A stretch of DNA of 39,503 bases from an uncultured Clostridia bacterium (GCA_947365965.1 CANAZG010000021.1:1-39503), one strand, 5' to 3'; positions 1 through 9,360 are shown, numbered from the stretch's first letter. Program-made: numbers and translations. Notes: a model not told the origin generated them from the letters alone.

Positions 1-27
1 GTCGGTCATACCCCATACGTTCATCAT
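1..27 (-). CDS. Partial CDS: probable PP2C-family Ser/Thr phosphatase, first 9 codons only
   Basis: Directly downstream of rlmN the minus strand has an AGAGGG ribosome binding site (about 9 bases ahead) and an ATG-ATG start that reads MMNVWGMTD up to the window edge. In Firmicutes the gene after rlmN is usually the PP2C phosphatase PrpC/Stp, followed by the kinase PrkC, and those phosphatases start with a similar short strand before the metal site. Too little is present to see any motif, so the product is inferred from gene order and the weak N-terminal resemblance. Only 2 bases separate its first ATG from the rlmN stop. Confidence 0.45.
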
Positions 28-29
28 AG

Positions 30-1061
30 TCACTGTCCCTCTTTCTCCATTGCTTTCCGGCGCAGCTGGCCGCAGCTGGCGTCGATGTCCCCGCCCAGGC
101 TCCGGCGCACGGTGGCCGTGACGCCCTGGCTCTCCAGCCGGCGCTGGAACTGCCGGGTCCGGCGGCTGGGCTTGAAGGGGCTCTCGGATACGTCGTTGAG
201 GGGGATCAGGTTCACGTGCCCCGGCATCCCCCGCAGCCGCCTGACGATCAGATCCGCCTGCCAGTCCGCGTCGTTGATGCCGTCGATCATGGCGTACTCA
301 AAGCTGATGCGCCGGCCTGTCCTCTGGAAGTACTCGTGGCAGGCCCCGAACAGCGCCTCCACGCCGTAGGCCCGGTTCACGGGCATGATCCGGCTTCTGG
401 TCTCGCTGTCCGGCGCGTGGAGGGACACCGACAGCGTCAGCTGCAATCCCAGCTCCGCCAGACGGCGGATGCCGGGGATGACCCCGCAGGTGGAGAGGCT
501 GATGTGCCGCATACCGATGTTCAGGCCCTGGGGGTGGTTCACCAGCTCCAGGAACCGCAGCACGTTGTCCAGGTTGTCCATGGGCTCGCCGATGCCCATG
601 AGCACGATGTTGGACACCTCCAGGCCGCTGTCCGCCTGGGTGAAGATCACCTGCTCCGCCATCTCCCCCGCCGTCAGATCCCGCACTCTGCCCCCCAGGG
701 TGGAGGCGCAGAAGGCGCAGCCCATGCGGCACCCCACCTGACTGGAGATGCAGACCGTGTTGCCGTGGCGGTAGCGCATGAGCACAGTCTCAATGCAGTT
801 GCCGTCGGGAAACTCCCAGAGGTACTTTACTGTGCCGTCCGCCTGGGACACCTGCTTTCTGGCCACAGCGGGACCGCTGAGGAAAAACCGCTCCCCCAGC
901 TTCTCCCGCAGGGACTTGGATATGTCGCTCATCTCGTGAAAGGAGCGGACCCCCCGGTGGAGCCAGGCGAACACCTGACGGCCCCGGAAGGCGGGCTCCC
1001 CCATCTCCCCCAGGGCCTCCGTCAGCTCCTCCAGGGTCATGGATCGTATGTCTGCGCTCAT
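30..1061 (-). CDS. rlmN: Dual-specificity 23S rRNA/tRNA adenine-C2 methyltransferase RlmN (radical SAM)
   Basis: RlmN methylates C2 of A2503 in 23S rRNA and of A37 in some tRNAs with a radical SAM mechanism. The 343-residue length is normal. The 4Fe-4S motif CRMGCAFC gives Cys111, Cys115 and Cys118. Cys104 (in NTVCISSQ) and Cys330 (in DIDASCGQL) match the two extra cysteines that RlmN uses for its protein-bound methyl intermediate. The SAM-binding GIGEP motif is also present. The start ATG overlaps the rsmB stop as ATGA, with AGGAAG just before, so translation is probably coupled. It is the last complete gene of the long minus-strand housekeeping unit. Confidence 0.97.
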   Translation of the reverse strand: MSADIRSMTLEELTEALGEMGEPAFRGRQVFAWLHRGVRSFHEMSDISKSLREKLGERFFLSGPAVARKQVSQADGTVKYLWEFPDGNCIETVLMRYRHGNTVCISSQVGCRMGCAFCASTLGGRVRDLTAGEMAEQVIFTQADSGLEVSNIVLMGIGEPMDNLDNVLRFLELVNHPQGLNIGMRHISLSTCGVIPGIRRLAELGLQLTLSVSLHAPDSETRSRIMPVNRAYGVEALFGACHEYFQRTGRRISFEYAMIDGINDADWQADLIVRRLRGMPGHVNLIPLNDVSESPFKPSRRTRQFQRRLESQGVTATVRRSLGGDIDASCGQLRRKAMEKEGQ

Positions 1062-2368
1062 CTCTTCCTCATTTTACACACATAGAAGCCGTCCGTCCCG
1101 TGGCGCTGGGGCCACAGGCGCATCGCTCCATCGTTCTCCTCCTCCAGACCGGGCAGGGAGAAGGGCTCCTTCTGAAATTCCCCGTGGCGGGCCAGGAAAT
1201 CCTCCGCCACGTCCTCGTTCTCCTCCCGCAGGACCGTACACGTTGCGTAGAGCAGCGCGCCGCCCGGACGCACATACCCCGCCGCATTCTCCAGAATGGC
1301 CCGCTGCACCCTGGGCAGTCCCGCCAGGGCGGCGGGGTCCTTATAGCGGATATCCGGCTTTTTCCGGATCACCCCCAGGCCCGAGCAGGGCACGTCGCAG
1401 AGGACCACGTCAAAGGCCTCCGTCCACGCCTCCCGCCGCTCCCGGCCGTCAGCCAGCTCTGTATGGACACACGCCAGCCCCAGCCGGGCGGCCCCCTTCT
1501 CGATGAGAGCCAGCTTGTGGGGGTGGATATCGCAGGCCATCACCTCGCCCCGGTCCTCCATGGCCATGGCGGCGGCGAAGCTCTTCCCGCCGGGCGCGGC
1601 GCACACGTCCAGCACCCGGTCCCCGGGCCTGGGCCCGGCGGCCAGCGCCGCCCCCCGGGCGGCGGCGTCCTGGATCTGAAAGAACCCCTCCTGAAAGGCG
1701 GACATGCTCTCCAGATCTCCGCCGCCGGAGAGGAGCCAGCAGTCCGGCAGCCAGGGGTGGGGCTCCACGCGGCCCCCGCTCTCCGCCAGCCGGTCCGTCA
1801 GCTCCTGGGCCGTACACCGGAGGGGGTTGCGCTGGATGGCCGTGGGGACGCTCTCGTTGTCCAGGCGGAGAAAGGCCTCCGCCTCCTCCCCGCCCAGCAG
1901 GTCAAGCAGCCGCTCCACCAGCCAGCGGGGGTGGCTGTAGCGCAGGGCCAAATCGTCCGCCCGGTCCCCCGCCGGCAGAGGCGGCAGGTTCGCCTTCTCC
2001 CGGCTCAGCCGCCGGAGGACGGCGTTGACCAGTCCCGCCGACCGCTGCCGCTTCTTCCGCTTCACCGTCTCCACGGCCTCGTTCACGGCCGCGCTGTCCG
2101 GCACCCGGTCCATATACAGAATCTGATACGCCCCCAGCCGCAGCACGTCCCGGATAAAAGGCTCCAGCTTGGCGAAGGCGCAGTAGGAGCCCAGGTAGAA
2201 GTCCATCAGGGCCCTGTTTTGCAGCACGCCATAGGCCAGCCGGGCGCACAGGGCCGCCTCCCGCCTGTCCAAACCCCGGCAGGCGGCTTTCATGCTGCCG
2301 TCGGACCACGCGTCCAGCCGACGGCAGGCGGTGAGGGCCTCCAGGGCCGCGTCTCTTCCGCTCCCCAT
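1058..2368 (-). CDS. rsmB: 16S rRNA (cytosine-967-C5)-methyltransferase RsmB
   Basis: RsmB makes m5C967 in 16S rRNA. The N-terminal ~140 residues form the NusB-like RNA-binding domain. The C-terminal Rossmann methyltransferase has the SAM loop DVCAAPGGKS, the DVPCSGLG motif with one catalytic cysteine, and the YATCT motif with the second. The length of 436 residues is typical. The gene sits between the membrane metallopeptidase gene (sharing one base in a TGATG junction) and rlmN (4-bp overlap), in the order fmt-peptidase-rsmB-rlmN common in Clostridia. Confidence 0.96.
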   Translation of the reverse strand: MGSGRDAALEALTACRRLDAWSDGSMKAACRGLDRREAALCARLAYGVLQNRALMDFYLGSYCAFAKLEPFIRDVLRLGAYQILYMDRVPDSAAVNEAVETVKRKKRQRSAGLVNAVLRRLSREKANLPPLPAGDRADDLALRYSHPRWLVERLLDLLGGEEAEAFLRLDNESVPTAIQRNPLRCTAQELTDRLAESGGRVEPHPWLPDCWLLSGGGDLESMSAFQEGFFQIQDAAARGAALAAGPRPGDRVLDVCAAPGGKSFAAAMAMEDRGEVMACDIHPHKLALIEKGAARLGLACVHTELADGRERREAWTEAFDVVLCDVPCSGLGVIRKKPDIRYKDPAALAGLPRVQRAILENAAGYVRPGGALLYATCTVLREENEDVAEDFLARHGEFQKEPFSLPGLEEENDGAMRLWPQRHGTDGFYVCKMRKR

Positions 2369-3066
2369 CAGCGCCTCCGGTTATCCCGCCCGGCGAAGAT
2401 GAGCAGGTAGCGCAGCAGCTGCAGCAGGCTCATGAGCAGAGCGGCCACATAGGTCAGCGCGGCGGCGGTGAGGACCTTTTTCGCCCCCTGCCGCTCCTCC
2501 TCCTCCAGCAGCCCCGTGCCGTCGATGGTCCCCAGGGCCCGGGCGGAGGCGTCGAACTCCACCGGCAGGGTCACCAGCTGGAACAGCGTGGTAGCGCCGA
2601 AGAGGATGATGCCCAGGCCGAACATGGGCTGGGAGTACAGCGCCAGCCCCAGCATCAGGGCTATAAAGGCGAACTTGGACCCAAACTGGGTCACCGGGAT
2701 GATGGCCGTGCGCAGGCGCACAGGACCGTACCCCATCGCGTACTGCACCGCGTGGCCCGCCTCGTGGGCCGCCACCCCTACCGCCGCCACGGTGGCGGCG
2801 TTGTACACCGGCTCGGAGAGATAGATGGCGTTGTCCCGGGGATCGTAGTGGTCCGTCAGCTCTCCCCGGCAGGAACGGATGGCCACGTCGTGGATGCCGT
2901 GGGCCTTGAGCACCGCATAGGCCGCCTGGGCCCCCGTCACCCCCCGCCGGTTCCGCTCCCGGCTGTAGCGCCGGAAGCTGGAGCTGACCTTGATCTGCGC
3001 GTACAGGGACAGCAGTAATACTGGAATCAGAATGATCCAGTAGATAGAGTCGTAGTAAAAACGCAT
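2368..3066 (-). CDS. Membrane zinc metallopeptidase, YugP family
   Basis: This 232-residue protein belongs to the YugP-like neutral zinc metallopeptidase family (PF04298 type). It starts with a membrane segment (residues ~8-24), carries the zinc motif HEAGH in VAAHEAGHAVQYA, and ends with several hydrophobic segments (FAFIALMLGLALYS, GLGIILFGATTLFQL, LTYVAALLMSLLQLL). An AAGGAAACAGGAAA ribosome binding site stands before the ATG. The physiological substrate of the family is not known to me; the setting inside the translation-related fmt-rsmB unit is common in Firmicutes but does not reveal its job. The 82 bases upstream, up to fmt, hold only a weak hairpin. Confidence 0.9.
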   Translation of the reverse strand: MRFYYDSIYWIILIPVLLLSLYAQIKVSSSFRRYSRERNRRGVTGAQAAYAVLKAHGIHDVAIRSCRGELTDHYDPRDNAIYLSEPVYNAATVAAVGVAAHEAGHAVQYAMGYGPVRLRTAIIPVTQFGSKFAFIALMLGLALYSQPMFGLGIILFGATTLFQLVTLPVEFDASARALGTIDGTGLLEEEERQGAKKVLTAAALTYVAALLMSLLQLLRYLLIFAGRDNRRR

Positions 3067-3148
3067 TTTCCTGTTTCCTTATTATTCTGTTCCTTTTTCC
3101 TGCAAGGGAAAGGAATCAAAAAACTTTCAAATGCCCTTTGGGCAGGTT

Positions 3149-4075
3149 CTATCCCACTTCCACCGGATGCCCCCGCAGGTAGTCCCCCGCGGCCATCCGC
3201 CGTCCGCCGTCCGCCTGGAGCTGGGTAATCACCAGACTCTTCCCGTCCCCGCAGGCCACGGCAATGCCGTCCTGGCCGGCGGAGAGGATGGTACCCGGCG
3301 TCTTCGCCGTCCCCTCCCCCTCGTGGGCCCGGAACACCTTCCAGCGCACCCCGGCCACCTCCGTGGTGGCGCAGGGCCAGGGGATCAGTCCCCGCACTTG
3401 ATTGACCAGCTCCCGGGCGGGCCGGGTGAAGTCCATGGGGGACATCTCCCGGGAGAGCATGGAGGCGTACTGGTACTGGGGTCCGTAGACCTGGGGGGTG
3501 CGGCCGGCCGTGCCGGCCTCCAGCTGGCGGAGGGCCTCGCTGGCCGCCTCCCCGCCCAGCGCCGCCAGACGGTCATAGAGCTCCCCCGCGTCCTCCTGGG
3601 GATCAATGGGGGTGGTCTTCACCAGCAGAATGTCCCCCGCGTCCAGCTGGGGAGCCATATACTGGATGGTTACGCCGGTCTCCTCGTCCCCGTTGAGCAC
3701 CGCCCAGTTGATGGGCGCGGCCCCCCGGTACTGAGGCAGGATGGAGGAATGGACGTTGATGGTGGCCAGCCGCGGGATGTTCAGCAGCGCCTCCGGCAGC
3801 AGCTTTCCGTAGGCCGCCACCACGATCACGTCCGGCGCAAGGTCCCGCAGCTGGTCCAGCGTCGCCTCGTCCCGGCAGGAAACCGGCTGGTACACCGGGA
3901 TCCCCGCTGTAACGGCAAGCTCCTTTACAGGCGTTGGCAGCAGCTTCATCCCCCGGTTCTTAGGCTTGTCCGGGCCGGTGTACACGGCGCAGACATCCCA
4001 CTTGTCCTCTACCAGACGGCGCAGGGTTTCCACAGCGAAAGCGGGAGTGCCCATAAATACGATCCGCAGGCTCAC
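3149..4075 (-). CDS. fmt: Methionyl-tRNA formyltransferase
   Basis: Fmt transfers a formyl group from 10-formyl-THF to initiator Met-tRNA. The protein has the usual 308 residues, with the N-terminal formyltransferase fold, the active-site triad Asn107, His109 and Asp145 (in INVHSSILPQYRGAAP and LDAGD), and a C-terminal OB-like tRNA-binding domain after residue ~205. The start overlaps the def stop by 4 bp (ATGA). Together with def, which removes the same formyl group later, it forms the conserved def-fmt pair. Confidence 0.97.
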   Translation of the reverse strand: MSLRIVFMGTPAFAVETLRRLVEDKWDVCAVYTGPDKPKNRGMKLLPTPVKELAVTAGIPVYQPVSCRDEATLDQLRDLAPDVIVVAAYGKLLPEALLNIPRLATINVHSSILPQYRGAAPINWAVLNGDEETGVTIQYMAPQLDAGDILLVKTTPIDPQEDAGELYDRLAALGGEAASEALRQLEAGTAGRTPQVYGPQYQYASMLSREMSPMDFTRPARELVNQVRGLIPWPCATTEVAGVRWKVFRAHEGEGTAKTPGTILSAGQDGIAVACGDGKSLVITQLQADGGRRMAAGDYLRGHPVEVG

Positions 4076-4566
4076 TTTCCGTCCTCCTCGCCAAAATACT
4101 CCTCCAGCTCCTCCTCGGTGAGGAAGTGGTCAATGTGCTCCACATAGAGGTGGCCGTCCAGGTGCTCGATCTCGTGGCAGAAGCAGCGGGCGGTCAGCTC
4201 CTCCCCCTCCCGCTCAAACCAGGCGCCAAACCGATCCTGGGCCCGGACCTTCACCCGGTAGGGCCGGGTGACCATGCCCCACTTGCCCGGGACGCTCAGG
4301 CAGCCCTCCGGGCCGGTCTGCTCCCCGGACTCACTCACGATCTCCGGGTTCACCAGCTCCACCATCTGGTCCTCATCGTCCACCACTACCACCGCCCGGC
4401 GGAGCACTCCCACCTGGGGGGCGGCCAGTCCCGCGCCCTGGGCCTCTGCCAGGGTGTCCTTCATGTCGTCCAGAAGCTGGTGGAGGCGGGCGTTGAACTC
4501 CGTCACCGGCCGGCACCGCTTGGTCAGCAGGGGATCCCCTTGAATCACAATATTTCGGATTGCCAT
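4072..4566 (-). CDS. def: Peptide deformylase
   Basis: Def removes the N-formyl group from nascent proteins. I place the start at MAIRNIV (164 residues) because AGGAGG lies at good spacing before that ATG; the open frame continues 30 codons further up but runs into the priA end and has no family-like sequence there. All three deformylase motifs are present: GAGLAAPQVG (44-53), EGCLS with metal ligand Cys89, and HEIEHLDG with His131, Glu132 and His135. It is followed by fmt with a 4-bp overlap. The 64 bases to priA carry only the ribosome binding site. Confidence 0.96.
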   Translation of the reverse strand: MAIRNIVIQGDPLLTKRCRPVTEFNARLHQLLDDMKDTLAEAQGAGLAAPQVGVLRRAVVVVDDEDQMVELVNPEIVSESGEQTGPEGCLSVPGKWGMVTRPYRVKVRAQDRFGAWFEREGEELTARCFCHEIEHLDGHLYVEHIDHFLTEEELEEYFGEEDGK

Positions 4567-4630
4567 GATTATTTTGTCCTCCTTCGGGCGGAATGAAACC
4601 GTTTTCCTCCCTTTTTTTGGTGGGAGGCGG

Positions 4631-7096
4631 TCAGTCCTCCCCGTTGCAGTCCACAAACAGGTTCATTCCCCTGTTCTCCTTTTGCTGGTGGAACGCCCGG
4701 ATATAGTAGCCCAGCAGCTCCCGGGTGGCGTGGTCGTTGCGCCCCACCCAGACCAGCCGGTAGCGGTAGCGGTTGTTCACCTTCACCACCGGCGCCGGGG
4801 CGGGCCCCAGGATCTCCACCGACATGTTGGCGGCCGTGGGATAGCGCAGGCCGGCCCGCATACCCTCCCGCAGCTGGGCCGCCGCCCGGAGCACCGCCCC
4901 CTCCTCCGTGCCCGTCACCGTCAGGGTGAAGAGATCCGAGAAGGGCGGGTACCGCCGGGCACGACGCAGGCGGATCTCCGAGACATAGAAGCTGTTGTAG
5001 TCCTGGGCCGCCGCGCTGGTGACGACCTCGTTGTCCGGGGTAAAGGTCTGGATCACCGCCCGGCCGTCCCTGCTCCCCCGTCCCGCCCGGCCCACCACTT
5101 GGGTGAGCAGGCTGAAGGTCCGCTCGGCGGCCCGGAAGTTGTCCACATACAGGCTCAGATCCGCCGCCAGCACCCCCACCAGGGTCACATTCTCAAAATC
5201 CAGCCCCTTGGCCACCATCTGGGTGCCCACAAGGATGGGGATTCGCTTCCGCTCAAACCGTCCCAGCAGCTCCTCATGGTTGCCGGACACGGTGTCCGCG
5301 TCCATGCGGAGCACCTCCGTCCCGGGGAACAGCTCCCGCAGCTCCTCCTCCACCCGCTGGGTCCCCGCGCCCACCTGCTTCATCAGGCCCCCGCACTCCG
5401 GACACTTCTCCGGCATCCGCTCGGAGTGTCCGCAGTAGTGGCACATCAGCCGCCGGTTGGCGCTGTGGTAGGTCATGGATACGCTGCACCGGGGGCATTG
5501 GGGGGCCTCGCCGCACTCGCCGCACAGCAGCATCCGGCTGCTGCCCCGGCGGTTGATAAAGAGGATGCTCTGCTCCCCGCTGGCCAGATTCTTCTCCAGC
5601 TCCCGGCGCAGGGGGGCGCTGATCGTGCCGGCGTTGCCGGCGCGGACCTCCTCCCGCATGTCCGCGATCACCACCCGAGGCAGGGGCTGGCGGTTGTACC
5701 GGGAGCGGAGGATCAGCTTCTGATAGACCCCCCGCTGGGCCTGAAAGGTGCTCTCCACCGACGGCGTGGCGGAGCCCAGCACCAGAATGGCGTTTTGCTG
5801 GGCGCAGAGGAACTTGGCCACGTCCCGGGCGTGGTAGCGGGGCGGGTTCTCCGACTGGTAGCTGCTCTCGTGCTCCTCGTCCAGAATAATCATGCCCAGG
5901 TTCTCCAGGGGCGCGAACACGGCGCTGCGGGTGCCCAGCACCACGTCCACCTCCCCCCGGCGGACCCGCTTCCACTGGTCATACCGCTCCGACATCCGCA
6001 GTCCGCTGTGGAGCATCACCACCCGGTCCCCGAAGCAGTCCCCGAACCGGGCCATCATCTGGGGGGTCAGGGCGATCTCCGGCACCAGGATCATGCCCCG
6101 CTTTCCCCGGCGGACCACCTCCTGGAGCAGGCGGATGTAGACGGAGGTCTTGCCGCTGCCGGTGACGCCGTAGAGGAGGGCGCAGGCCGCCTGCCCCTGG
6201 TCCATGCGGGTGATGAGGCTGTCGTAGGCCGCCTGCTGCTCCTCGCTGAGGAGGATGGGCCCCGTCTCCCGGCTCTCAGGCCGGGGCACCCGAAGCACCT
6301 CCTCCGCGGTCATGGTCACCAGCCCGCTCTTCTCCAGGCTCCGCAGGGTCTGGGGCGATGCGCCGGTGAAGTAGCATAGGTCGCTGGACAGGGCGCTGCC
6401 AATGGTGCACAGAAGGCGTATCGCCTCGTAGCGCATGGGGGCGGACTTCCGCCTGGGCTCCACGGCGGCCATGGCCTCCTCCACGGACACCGCCAGGGTC
6501 ACCCGCTTGACCTTTTTGTCCGCCACCTTCCGCTGGGCGGTGGCTCTGATGGTCACCAGCCCCCGCCGCTCCAGGCTCCGGACCACCACCGCCGCCCCCT
6601 CTCCGCAGGCGGCGCGGAGCGTCTCCATCTCCGCCTCGCCCCCGTGGGCGGCCAGGGTCTCCAGAGCCCGGCGCTCCGGGCCGCTGCCCCCGGCCTCCAG
6701 GGCCGTCTCCCGGTCCACGGCCAGGGTGCAGATCTCCCGCACCCGGTACCACAGTCCGGCGGGCAGCATGGCTTTGACCGCATCGTAAATGGTGCAGAAT
6801 GTCCGTTCCCGGAGCCACAGGGCCAGCCGGATCTGCAGGGGGTTCAGCACGCTCTCGTCATCCAGAACCTCCCGCACCGGCTTCAGCTCCGGCCGGACGC
6901 TCTCCTGGCCCAGCGCCAGGATGACCCCCTCGCTGACCCGGTTGCCCCGGCCAAAGGGGACCGTCACCCGCACGCCAACTCTCGCCCGCTCCGTCAGGCT
7001 CTCGCCCACCAGATAGTCGTAGGGCTTGTCAATGCTGTAGGTGGCCGCCGCCACCGCCACCCTCGCTACCAGGGCCACTGCCATCACCTCTCTCAT
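4631..7096 (-). CDS. priA: Primosomal protein N' (replication restart helicase PriA)
   Basis: PriA is the 3'-5' DNA helicase that reloads the replisome at stalled forks. At 821 residues it shows the N-terminal 3'-DNA-binding domain (VAAATYSIDKPYDYLV), Walker A GVTGSGKT (about 310-317), the DEEH Walker B box in LDEEHESSYQ, and the inserted zinc-binding region with paired cysteines (CGECGEAPQCPRC, CHYCG, CPECG), then the second RecA-like lobe with VGRAGR. The start is uncertain: the first ATG lacks a clear ribosome binding site, and the ATG four codons later (7084) follows a GAGAGGTG that sits very close. In many Firmicutes coaBC lies between rpoZ and priA; here it is absent. Confidence 0.96.
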   Translation of the reverse strand: MREVMAVALVARVAVAAATYSIDKPYDYLVGESLTERARVGVRVTVPFGRGNRVSEGVILALGQESVRPELKPVREVLDDESVLNPLQIRLALWLRERTFCTIYDAVKAMLPAGLWYRVREICTLAVDRETALEAGGSGPERRALETLAAHGGEAEMETLRAACGEGAAVVVRSLERRGLVTIRATAQRKVADKKVKRVTLAVSVEEAMAAVEPRRKSAPMRYEAIRLLCTIGSALSSDLCYFTGASPQTLRSLEKSGLVTMTAEEVLRVPRPESRETGPILLSEEQQAAYDSLITRMDQGQAACALLYGVTGSGKTSVYIRLLQEVVRRGKRGMILVPEIALTPQMMARFGDCFGDRVVMLHSGLRMSERYDQWKRVRRGEVDVVLGTRSAVFAPLENLGMIILDEEHESSYQSENPPRYHARDVAKFLCAQQNAILVLGSATPSVESTFQAQRGVYQKLILRSRYNRQPLPRVVIADMREEVRAGNAGTISAPLRRELEKNLASGEQSILFINRRGSSRMLLCGECGEAPQCPRCSVSMTYHSANRRLMCHYCGHSERMPEKCPECGGLMKQVGAGTQRVEEELRELFPGTEVLRMDADTVSGNHEELLGRFERKRIPILVGTQMVAKGLDFENVTLVGVLAADLSLYVDNFRAAERTFSLLTQVVGRAGRGSRDGRAVIQTFTPDNEVVTSAAAQDYNSFYVSEIRLRRARRYPPFSDLFTLTVTGTEEGAVLRAAAQLREGMRAGLRYPTAANMSVEILGPAPAPVVKVNNRYRYRLVWVGRNDHATRELLGYYIRAFHQQKENRGMNLFVDCNGED

Positions 7097-7132
7097 GGGA
7101 TGCGGAGCGCCGCTCCGCCGGACACACTACAT

Positions 7133-7160
7133 ACCCGCTGGGCGGCTCCGCCCAGCGGGT
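7133..7160. other. 13-bp perfect hairpin between rpoZ and priA
   Basis: ACCCGCTGGGCGG pairs perfectly with CCGCCCAGCGGGT across a 2-base loop. No T-run follows on either strand, so a simple intrinsic terminator is unlikely; an mRNA processing or stability element inside the operon is a guess. It fills most of the 87-bp gap between rpoZ and priA, where coaBC is found in many relatives. Confidence 0.5.
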
Positions 7161-7183
7161 GGACTATTCATCACAGTAGGAAG

Positions 7184-7402
7184 CTACTCCACTTCCTTAA
7201 TCATGACATCCGCCCTGGCTACGGAGTACTGCCCCTCCGCCACCTCGTTGATGGCCAGGGTCACGGGCTTGATATCCGAGCCCTCTCCGCTGTCCTCCGC
7301 CTCCTGGGCGATCTGGCGGGCCCGGCGGGCCACCACATTCACCAGCAGGTAGCGGTTGGGCACATTGGCGGTCAGCTTGTTCATTGCGGGATAAAGCATC
7401 AT
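7184..7402 (-). CDS. rpoZ: RNA polymerase omega subunit
   Basis: This 72-residue protein is the omega subunit, which helps beta-prime fold and assemble. The family core is visible as NRYLLVNVVARRARQIAQEAE followed by KPVTLAINEVAEG. Two ATG codons stand in tandem at the start, with AAGGA about 11 bases before the first. Its place directly after gmk is the usual firmicute arrangement gmk-rpoZ. Hydrophilic C-terminus, no extra domain. Confidence 0.93.
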   Translation of the reverse strand: MMLYPAMNKLTANVPNRYLLVNVVARRARQIAQEAEDSGEGSDIKPVTLAINEVAEGQYSVARADVMIKEVE

Positions 7403-7508
7403 AATCTCATCAGTCCTTCTTCATTCAATATTCTATGGGCAATCCCGGGGAGGCATTTCCCCGGTCACAGCAAACAAGGTTATGTTGTGCAAATGGATGG
7501 ATATGCGC

Positions 7509-8102
7509 CTACTGCCCGATCATCTCCATCCTCTCCTCGGGCCGGCAGTGCTCTGAGAGCATGATAGCCCGGATCTCCTCCACGGCGTGGTCCACCGTGT
7601 CGTTGATGACGAAATAGTCAAAGTCTCTGGCAGCGGCGAACTCCTCCCTGCCTCGGGCCAGACGGGAGCGGACCTTCTCCATGTCCTCGGTGCCCCGGCC
7701 CACCAGACGGCGCTCCAGCTCCCCCCAGCTGGGGGGGGCCACATAGATGCGCACCGTCTCCGGCCGCTTCTGCCGGACCTGCTCCGCGCCCTGAATCTCA
7801 ATGTCCAGAAGCACGTCCCGGCCCTGCTCCATGGCCCGATCCACGTACAGCCGGGGCGTCCCGTAGTAGTTGCCCACAAACTGGGCGTACTCCAGGAAGT
7901 CCCCCGCCTCCACCCACTGCTGGAAGGTCTCACGGGTCAGGAAGTGGTAGTGTACGCCGTCCTCCTCCCCGGGCCGGGGGGGACGGGTGGTGGCGGACAC
8001 GGAAAAGTACAGCGCGGGATCGCTTGCCAGCAGTCTGGCCACCACGGTCCCCTTCCCCACGCCGGAGGGGCCGCAGATGATGAATGTCTTGCCTCTTCGC
8101 AT
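7509..8102 (-). CDS. gmk: Guanylate kinase
   Basis: Gmk phosphorylates GMP to GDP using ATP. The P-loop GPSGVGKG is at residues ~11-18, followed by the GMP-binding features SATTRPPRPGE and the tyrosine-rich VHYHFL region, and the lid. I chose the second ATG (197 residues) because AGGGGAG lies 9 bases before it, while the ATG nine bases upstream would sit directly on that ribosome binding site. It follows remA, matching the conserved yicC-remA-gmk-rpoZ order. Confidence 0.96.
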   Translation of the reverse strand: MRRGKTFIICGPSGVGKGTVVARLLASDPALYFSVSATTRPPRPGEEDGVHYHFLTRETFQQWVEAGDFLEYAQFVGNYYGTPRLYVDRAMEQGRDVLLDIEIQGAEQVRQKRPETVRIYVAPPSWGELERRLVGRGTEDMEKVRSRLARGREEFAAARDFDYFVINDTVDHAVEEIRAIMLSEHCRPEERMEMIGQ

Positions 8103-8144
8103 ATCGCACATCTCCCCTAAGCGGAAATTTCCCGCCGCAGCGGG

Positions 8145-8405
8145 TCAGCTCTCCTCCTCCAGCACCGTGGGCGCGACGCCGAACCGGGGGGCCAGCTTCT
8201 CCACGCTCAGCCCCGAGAGAACCACGTGGTCGCTGTCCATAATCAGCACCGCCGCCGTCTTCCGGCCAAAGGTGGCGTCAATGAGCATACTGCGCTCCCT
8301 GGCCTCGCTGACCAGACGCTTCACCGGCGCGGAGTCCGGGCTCACCACGGCGATCAGCCGTCCGGCGGACACCAGAGAGCCAAAGCCGATGTTCACCAGC
8401 TCCAT
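8145..8405 (-). CDS. remA: RemA-family regulator (DUF370)
   Basis: This 86-residue protein starts [23 protein letters not shown] and has the [22 protein letters not shown] core of the DUF370/RemA family. In Bacillus subtilis RemA is a DNA-binding activator of matrix and osmoprotection genes; its role in Clostridia is less clear. The start is internal to a longer open frame that would run back into yicC. The ATG lies one base after the yicC TAG stop, so expression is probably by translational coupling, with no good independent ribosome binding site. Gene order yicC-remA-gmk supports the call. Confidence 0.92.
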   Translation of the reverse strand: MELVNIGFGSLVSAGRLIAVVSPDSAPVKRLVSEARERSMLIDATFGRKTAAVLIMDSDHVVLSGLSVEKLAPRFGVAPTVLEEES

Positions 8406-8406
8406 G

Positions 8407-9291
8407 CTACTCGATGTTCTGGACCTGCTCGCGGATCTTCTCAATCTCCGCCTTCAGATCCACCACGTCCCGGGCGATTTGCAGGTCGCTGCACTTGGAG
8501 CCGATGGTGTTGGCCTCCCGGTTGAGCTCCTGGATGAGAAAGTCCAGCTTTCTCCCCACGCTCACCTCGCTTTGCAGCATCTCCCGCAGCTGGCTCACAT
8601 GGCTGCGCAGGCGCACGGTCTCCTCGTCCACAGCCACCTTGTCGGCGAAGATGGCCGCCTCGGTGAGGATGCGGGCCTCGTCGATGGACGTGCTCTGGAG
8701 CACCTCCCGCATCCTGGACAGCAGCTTCTCCCGGTACTCCGCCACCGTCTGGGGCGAACGGGCCTCCACCAGCTGCGTCAACGCCTCAATGGCGTCCAGC
8801 CGGCGGCGGATATCCTCGGCCAGCTTCCCGCCCTCGGTCTCCCGCATGGCGCTGTAGGCGTTCAGGGCCTCCTCCAGAACCTCGCACAGGTCGGCGGACA
8901 CCGTCTCCAGGTCCTCCTCCCCCTTGGTGACTGTCAGCACGTCGGGCAGGCGGGCCAGATCTGTGACGCACCACTTCTCCTTCACCTCGCCTCCCCCCAG
9001 CTGGCGGAGATGCCGCAGGGCGTCGATATAGCTCTTGGCCAGGGCCTCGTTGACCGCCACCACCGTCTCCTCCGCCCCCAGGGCGGCCACGGTGACGAAC
9101 AGGTCCACCTTTCCCCGGCTCACACGTTTTTGCACCAGTCCCTTCATCGCCTCCTCGGCGAAGATATAGGCCCGGGGCAGCTTCACGGTGCAGTCCAGAT
9201 AGCGGTTGTTCACGCTGCGGACCTCCACCGTAATATCCCGCCCGTGCAGGGTCTTTCTGGCTCTTCCATAGCCGGTCATGCTCTTAATCAA
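8407..9291 (-). CDS. YicC/YloC family endoribonuclease, TTG start
   Basis: Members of this family (YicC of E. coli, YloC of B. subtilis) are stress-linked endoribonucleases. The protein begins [13 protein letters not shown], the family signature, and ends with the conserved [26 protein letters not shown] block and coiled coil. The best start is TTG at 9289-9291: GGAGGGAG lies about 9 bases upstream, and the resulting [10 protein letters not shown] is exactly the normal family N-terminus, 294 residues. An upstream ATG at 9330 adds 13 residues unlike the family. It is the first gene of the long housekeeping unit. Confidence 0.92.
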   Translation of the reverse strand: MIKSMTGYGRARKTLHGRDITVEVRSVNNRYLDCTVKLPRAYIFAEEAMKGLVQKRVSRGKVDLFVTVAALGAEETVVAVNEALAKSYIDALRHLRQLGGGEVKEKWCVTDLARLPDVLTVTKGEEDLETVSADLCEVLEEALNAYSAMRETEGGKLAEDIRRRLDAIEALTQLVEARSPQTVAEYREKLLSRMREVLQSTSIDEARILTEAAIFADKVAVDEETVRLRSHVSQLREMLQSEVSVGRKLDFLIQELNREANTIGSKCSDLQIARDVVDLKAEIEKIREQVQNIE

Positions 9292-9360
9292 ATGGATCTT
9301 CTCCCTCCGTTGATTTGATATAGTCGACACACTTGAGAAGCGGTAAAAAGGAGGCGAGGA

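Noticed and set aside
4567-4656. N-terminal extension of peptide deformylase
   Set aside because: No ribosome binding site, no family similarity, overlap with the priA end; the internal ATG has AGGAGG.
4565-6379. 604-codon plus-strand frame opposite priA
   Set aside because: Same effect: biased His/Leu/Pro/Gly composition and no motif, against a clear PriA on the other strand.
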